Shown one piece after another: positions 63,375 through 64,000 of a stretch of DNA of 64,000 bases. Position 1 is the stretch's first letter; the number at the start of each line of letters is the position of its first letter. This DNA comes from Pseudanabaena sp. BC1403. GTDB lineage: Bacteria; Cyanobacteriota; Cyanobacteriia; Pseudanabaenales; Pseudanabaenaceae. The position numbers and the translations under genes were made by a program. Where the stretch lies: NCBI RefSeq assembly GCF_002914585.1, contig NZ_PDDM01000020.1, positions 41,826 to 105,825 on the forward strand, given 5' to 3'. The notes below the pieces were generated by a model that saw nothing but the letters and a program-made list of their open reading frames with translations, did not search any database and was not told where the DNA came from.

Positions 63375-63926
63375 CTAAATGGCAATTGGATGGGTTGGCA
63401 CAGGAGTCTTTTCAGTTTTCTTTCTTTTTGAGGCGTGTTTTTTAACAGTCGGATAGCGAATACGAGGAGGAAGGCGATCGCCCTTGGAGCGCCCAGGCGA
63501 TTTACCGCGTAGTTTAGGAGGGATTGCAGGAGTACCAATCGCGGCAATAATTACCGCAAATGATTGAGCGACACGACCAGGAGCAAGATTATCCTGAGGA
63601 GACTGCCAAGGTAAAGGAGAATCAACACAATCGAGACGAGCGAACCAAAGTTGCCAAGTCATTAAAGGCATCAAAGCACTCCAACGCTCAGCCGCCTGAG
63701 TAGAGGTAATCTGGGGTAGAGTCCAATGTAGGCGTTGCTTGGCAAAACGATACCAATGCTCTAGGGCAAAGCGACGCAAATATTTTAACCACATAGTCTC
63801 CAAAGCAGGCATAGTTTTACCCAACCAAGCCAACCACATGGGCTGAAACTTACGGTTGCGTCCCAAGGGTTTAATCACCTCAACTCTAAAAATCTGCTTC
63901 GGTCGTTCTGGAGTATTAGACGACAA
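63375..63926 (-). pseudogene. Transposase C-terminal fragment (cyanobacterial IS701-like group)
   Basis: A 183-aa frame that reads like the internal and C-terminal part of a cyanobacterial DDE transposase: RPKQIFRVEVIKPLGRNRKF, HWYRFAKQRLHWTLP, RWSALMPLMTWQLW, APGRVAQSF, GTPAIPPKLRGKSPG and a basic tail. A stop codon (63929-63927) lies directly before the TTG used as start, and no N-terminal catalytic part is visible in that frame, so it is a broken or interrupted gene. Upstream bases hold the repeats at 63922-64000. Confidence 0.7.
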
Positions 63927-64000
63927 TTAACTTGACCAGTCGCGACAACTAACTTGTCTGGTTGAGAGAAGAGAGAAAAAACGAAAGCACTAATTGTCAC
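63922..64000. repeat. TnsB-site-like repeats at the window's right edge
   Basis: GACAATTAACTTGAC (63922-63936) and GACAACTAACTTGTC (63944-63958) match at 13 of 15 bases, 22 bp apart. An inverted partial copy CTAATTGTCAC ends at 64000. The GACAA-TTAA-TTGTC style recalls the end repeats of Tn7-like and CRISPR-associated transposons of cyanobacteria. The element's tip, if present, would be just beyond the window. Confidence 0.4.

Noticed and set aside
1..64000. tRNA, rRNA or tmRNA genes
   Set aside because: Gaps between genes were scanned by eye for T-loop and acceptor patterns; none was convincing. A covariance search could still find one.

Overview
The window looks like chromosome of a beta-cyanobacterium, most plausibly Pseudanabaena-like. 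The evidence is many HIP1-type GCGATCGC/GCGATCG sites, a beta-carboxysome ccm cluster (ccmO, two ccmK, ccmL, ccmM, ccmN), cyanobacterial housekeeping genes (TxlA-like thioredoxin, PAP/fibrillin protein, S16-KH pair), and very many long, near-perfect intergenic palindromes. The genus is an inference; no rRNA or tRNA gene was recognised.

Layout. 1-1.7 kb: radical SAM protein. 1.7-3.4 kb: a small cassette array with three attC-like sites and two unknown minus-strand genes, with no integrase in the window. 3.8-9.9 kb: a 47-aa small ORF, cinA, khpA-like, rpsP, a small membrane ORF, pyrB, a type II restriction-modification pair (C5 methyltransferase plus HNH protein) and a TrmJ-like methylase. 10-16 kb: beta-lactamase-fold protein, TxlA-like thioredoxin, MFS symporter, RNase II/R. 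16.2-22.6 kb: the carboxysome cluster on the minus strand. 22.9-30.5 kb: REC-GGDEF regulator, ABC ATPase, FecR protein, lipB, then an accessory patch (acyl-CoA dehydrogenase, orphan antitoxin with a toxin stub, pentapeptide protein, small gene plus aspartic protease). 30.6-37.3 kb: infB, lepA, fibrillin protein.

38-54.8 kb is a six-gene plus-strand locus for exported proteins: DUF11-type repeat proteins, a SdrD/Cna-B-like protein, a 1686-aa beta-barrel plus OmpA-like protein, a beta-helix plus OmpA protein, and a GEVED-repeat protein. It probably builds a cell-surface structure anchored to the outer membrane and peptidoglycan. 54.9-61.4 kb is a compact lipid/polyketide cluster: fatty acyl-AMP ligase fused to a carrier domain, a cytochrome P450, and a polyketide synthase with KS, carrier and thioesterase domains but no acyltransferase. 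61.4-64 kb holds a type-B L36 gene, a WecA-like transferase, and a broken transposase beside repeats that resemble TnsB-type transposon-end sites.

The strongest candidates for something undescribed are the attC cassette array in a cyanobacterium, the FAAL-ACP/P450/AT-less KS-ACP-TE cluster, the surface-protein locus, and the palindrome/MITE families that fill nearly every intergenic gap and often contain stop codons.
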